From assembly GCA_027066725.1 (NCBI GenBank), contig JAMONC010000217.1, positions 1 to 9,682 of the forward strand: a stretch of 9,682 nt of DNA, in the 5' to 3' direction. The notes beneath the pieces are model-generated. The model was not told the DNA's origin, did no database searches, and was given only the letters and a program-made list of their open reading frames with translations. This stretch comes from Desulfobacterales bacterium (GTDB lineage Bacteria; Desulfobacterota; Dissulfuribacteria; Dissulfuribacterales; JAMONC01). Numbering within the stretch: the first letter of the stretch is position 1; each line of letters begins with the position of its first letter. Below are positions 7,442-9,682 of the stretch, one piece after another. The translations under genes and the position numbers were made by a program.

Positions 7442-9289
7442 TTATTCAACAGTAACACTTTTAGCTAAGTTTCTTGGTTGGTCTACATCACAACCACGTA
7501 TTACTGCCATTTCATAAGCAAGCAGTTGTAAAGGAATTACATATAAAAATGGATTAACATCTGGATCAGGAGATGAAGGCATAGTAATAATTTCATCAGA
7601 AAGTTCTAAAAGATTTTTATCACTCTCTTCTCCTACAGAAATCACAATACCTCTTCTTGATTTTACCTCTTCAATATTACTAATAAGCTTTTCATATACA
7701 TGATCCTTAGGAGCTAAAGCAACAACAGGCATATCTTCATCAATTAAGGCTATAGGACCATGTTTCATCTCACCTGCAGCATAACCTTCTGCATGTATGT
7801 ATGAAATCTCCTTTAGCTTTAAAGCTCCCTCCAATGCTATAGGAAATTGTAGATTGCGTCCTAAAAATAAAAAATCTAATTTTTTATGAAATTTTACTGC
7901 TAACTCCTTTGCATCTTTTTGCCATGAATCTAAATTCTCTTTTATTACATTTGGAAGCCAAGTAAGAGCTTTAATTTTATCCTTTACAAAACTATTATCT
8001 ATGATTCCTTTAACTAAACCAATTTTTAGAGCTAATAAATATAATGCTGTAAGTTGACTAGTAAAAGCCTTAGTAGATGCAACACCTATCTCGGGTCCAG
8101 CATGTGTATAAATTGTTCCATCAGACTCTCTTGTTATTGTACTTCCTACAACATTACAGATAGAAATCACCTTAGAACCAAGTTCTTTGGCTAGCCTAAG
8201 TCCAGCTAGAGTATCAGCAGTCTCTCCTGATTGTGATATTGGAATTGTAAGAATTGAAGGATCAATTATGAGGCTTCTATATCTAAATTCAGATGCTAAT
8301 TCGACTTCTACAGGGATTTTAGCCCATTTTTCAAACCAATATTTAGCTACTAAACCTGCATGCCAAGAGGTACCACAAGCAAGAAGAATAATTCTTGATA
8401 GATTAGATAATTCCTTTTCAGAAAGTCCTAACTCAGGCAAAATAATTTCACCTTTTTCTGTAGAAAATCTTCCTATATAAGTATTTTCTATCCCTTGAGG
8501 TTGTTCATATATTTCCTTTAGCATAAAATGCTTATAGCCTGCCTTTTCAGCCATAGAAGCATCCCAATCTATTATTTTTGTTTCTCGGCTTATTTCCTTC
8601 TCTGTAATTAAATTGGATATTTTTATGTTATCTCTTGATAATAAAGCAATTTCATCATCTTCTAAAAACAATACTTCTTGTGTAAATGGTAAAAGAGCAG
8701 GAATATCAGATGCTAAAAAGTTTTCGTTGTTTCCTAATCCAAGAACTAAAGGTGAGTGTCGTCTTGCAACTACAATATGATCAGGATCTTTTTCCCATAT
8801 TACCCCCAGAGCAAAAGCACCTTTTACATATTTCAATGCAGCTTTTACTGCCTCAAATAAATCTGAAGTTGTTTTAAGTTCCCTTTCTATTAAATGTGCC
8901 AAGACTTCAGTATCTGTCTCAGATACAAATATGTGTCCTTCTTCTCTAAGGATATCTCTTAAATCTGTATAATTTTCTATGATACCATTATGGACGACTG
9001 CTAATTTTCTTCTACAATCAAGATGTGGATGTGCATTTTTTTCTGTAGGAGCTCCATGTGTAGCCCAGCGAGTATGTCCAAGTCCTATAGTAGTTAAAAT
9101 CTCTCTTTTTTCCCCTATCTTTTTATCAAGAATAGTCAATTTCCCTGAGCTTTTAATAACATTTAGATGACCATCTTTAATCCAAGCAACCCCAGCAGAG
9201 TCATATCCTCTATATTCAAGTCTTCTTAAACCATCTAGCAATATAGGAATTGCATGTCTAAAGCCTATATAACCAACAATACCACACAT
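7442..9289 (-). CDS. glmS: Glutamine--fructose-6-phosphate aminotransferase (isomerizing)
   Basis: Cytoplasmic enzyme that makes glucosamine-6-phosphate from fructose-6-phosphate and glutamine, the entry to UDP-GlcNAc for peptidoglycan and polysaccharides. It has 615 residues, against about 609 in E. coli. Seen: N-terminal glutaminase domain with nucleophile Cys2 (MCGIVGYIG), R74 in GHTRWATHG, N101-G102 and D126; first SIS domain at about 290-425 with CGTSWHAG at 305-312 and SQSGETADT at 352-360; second SIS domain at about 460-600 with E494 and H510 (GEMKHGP); and a C-terminal NLAKSVTVE tail with the conserved Lys610. All catalytic parts are present. The ribosome site GGAGGG at 9293-9298 is strong. 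It lies 14 bases after the sugar transferase gene, so here it appears to be transcribed with polysaccharide genes. No glmS ribozyme can fit in the short gap upstream. Confidence 0.98.
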   Translation of the reverse strand: MCGIVGYIGFRHAIPILLDGLRRLEYRGYDSAGVAWIKDGHLNVIKSSGKLTILDKKIGEKREILTTIGLGHTRWATHGAPTEKNAHPHLDCRRKLAVVHNGIIENYTDLRDILREEGHIFVSETDTEVLAHLIERELKTTSDLFEAVKAALKYVKGAFALGVIWEKDPDHIVVARRHSPLVLGLGNNENFLASDIPALLPFTQEVLFLEDDEIALLSRDNIKISNLITEKEISRETKIIDWDASMAEKAGYKHFMLKEIYEQPQGIENTYIGRFSTEKGEIILPELGLSEKELSNLSRIILLACGTSWHAGLVAKYWFEKWAKIPVEVELASEFRYRSLIIDPSILTIPISQSGETADTLAGLRLAKELGSKVISICNVVGSTITRESDGTIYTHAGPEIGVASTKAFTSQLTALYLLALKIGLVKGIIDNSFVKDKIKALTWLPNVIKENLDSWQKDAKELAVKFHKKLDFLFLGRNLQFPIALEGALKLKEISYIHAEGYAAGEMKHGPIALIDEDMPVVALAPKDHVYEKLISNIEEVKSRRGIVISVGEESDKNLLELSDEIITMPSSPDPDVNPFLYVIPLQLLAYEMAVIRGCDVDQPRNLAKSVTVE

Positions 9290-9292
9290 ATA

Positions 9293-9298
9293 CCCTCC
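9293..9298 (-). promoter_or_regulatory. Strong Shine-Dalgarno site of glmS
   Basis: On the minus strand the sequence reads GGAGGG, three bases before the glmS ATG (four from the GGAGG core). It is the strongest ribosome site in the window and lies in the 14-base gap after the sugar transferase stop. It confirms the MCGIV start, which is also required because Cys2 must be exposed as the N-terminal nucleophile. Confidence 0.7.
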
Positions 9299-9303
9299 AT
9301 CTT

Positions 9304-9682
9304 CTATCTAGCGCCTTCCCTAAATAAAATGATCTTGACAGTCTTTAAAATTATATAAAGATCAAATATCAAAGACATATGTTTTATGTAATAAAGGTCA
9401 TACTTTAACTTTTCTTTTGCATCCTCTACAGAAGCACCATATGGATAACTAATTTGTGCCCATCCAGTAATACCTGGTTGTACAGCATGACGTTGCTCAT
9501 AATAGGGAATTAATTTAGCTAACTTTTCAACAAATTCTGGACGTTCAGGTCTTGGCCCTACAAAACTCATCTCTCCCTTAAGTACATTCCACATTTGGGG
9601 AATCTCATCTATACGAAGTTTCCTTATAATTCTACCTATTTTTGTTACCCTAGGATCATTTTTCTTTGCCCATTGAGCTCCA
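9304..9682 (-). CDS. Undecaprenyl-phosphate sugar-phosphate transferase, C-terminal part (cut by window edge)
   Basis: C-terminal 125 residues of a bacterial sugar transferase (polyprenyl phosphoglycosyl transferase). Such enzymes transfer a sugar phosphate from a nucleotide sugar to undecaprenyl phosphate at the inner membrane, starting repeat-unit synthesis for exopolysaccharide, capsule or O-antigen. The frame is open to the window end, so the Met at 9592-9594 is internal. In visible numbering: WAKKNDPRVTKIG at 4-16; the catalytic Asp-Glu pair D25-E26 in RIDEIPQMWN; then MSFVGPRPERPEF, PGITGWAQ, YPYGASVEDA and KYDLYYIKHMS, ending in a hydrophobic segment. The YPYGASVEDA segment fits the EpsB/PssY-like group, which includes members associated with PEP-CTERM exopolysaccharide loci. 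Whether the missing N-terminus carries the four-helix and CoA-binding-like domain of the long forms cannot be told, nor can the sugar specificity. Confidence 0.92.
   Translation of the reverse strand, partial: GAQWAKKNDPRVTKIGRIIRKLRIDEIPQMWNVLKGEMSFVGPRPERPEFVEKLAKLIPYYEQRHAVQPGITGWAQISYPYGASVEDAKEKLKYDLYYIKHMSLIFDLYIILKTVKIILFREGAR

Noticed and set aside
8187..8480. Plus-strand open frames inside glmS (8187-8480, 8686-8877, 8979-9170)
   Set aside because: All are opposite an intact glmS with complete catalytic motifs; no family features in the translations.
9290..9303. glmS ribozyme/riboswitch upstream of glmS
   Set aside because: Only 14 bases separate glmS from the upstream gene and they hold just a ribosome site; no room for the ribozyme.
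9304..9594. 96-residue sugar transferase starting at Met 9594
   Set aside because: The frame continues to the window end with conserved family residues, including the catalytic Asp-Glu pair, so this Met is internal.

Overview
The window is fully packed with protein genes. By eye it is AT-rich (roughly one third G+C), and arginine is written mostly as AGA. There is no RNA gene, insertion sequence, CRISPR array or intergenic gap over 35 bases. The best guess for the source is a low-G+C, perhaps thermophilic, sulfate-reducing or related Desulfobacterota-type (deltaproteobacterial) bacterium. The hints are the chromosomal parAB pair, the long form of HflX and the YcaO-TPR protein. This placement rests on recall of gene style, not on a marker gene, and a clostridial-type host cannot be excluded.

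Left half, plus strand (1-5084): parA, parB, a YcaO-TPR fusion gene and hflX lie head to tail. parA and parB overlap by 4 bases, parB and the YcaO gene are 9 bases apart, and the YcaO gene and hflX are 23 bases apart. ParA and ParB are the chromosome segregation ATPase and its CTP-dependent DNA clamp. The YcaO-TPR protein keeps every residue of the YcaO ATP-binding signature but has no visible RiPP precursor or partner cyclodehydratase protein. HflX is a ribosome-associated GTPase with an N-terminal extension of about 185 residues.

Right half, minus strand (5041-9682): read in its own direction, a sugar-phosphate transferase (cut by the window edge) is followed by glmS, a UDP-glucuronate 4-epimerase-type gene and UDP-glucose 6-dehydrogenase, with gaps of 14, 25 and 33 bases. 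This looks like the end of an exopolysaccharide or capsule operon. GlmS supplies glucosamine-6-phosphate for UDP-GlcNAc. The dehydrogenase makes UDP-glucuronate and the epimerase would convert it to UDP-galacturonate. The transferase would load the first sugar phosphate onto undecaprenyl phosphate.

The two halves meet tail to tail and overlap: the last 44 bases of hflX are also the end of the dehydrogenase gene on the other strand, with no terminator between them. The points most worth a second look are the YcaO-TPR protein in a parAB/hflX context, the uncharacterised N-terminal domain of HflX, and the convergent coding overlap.
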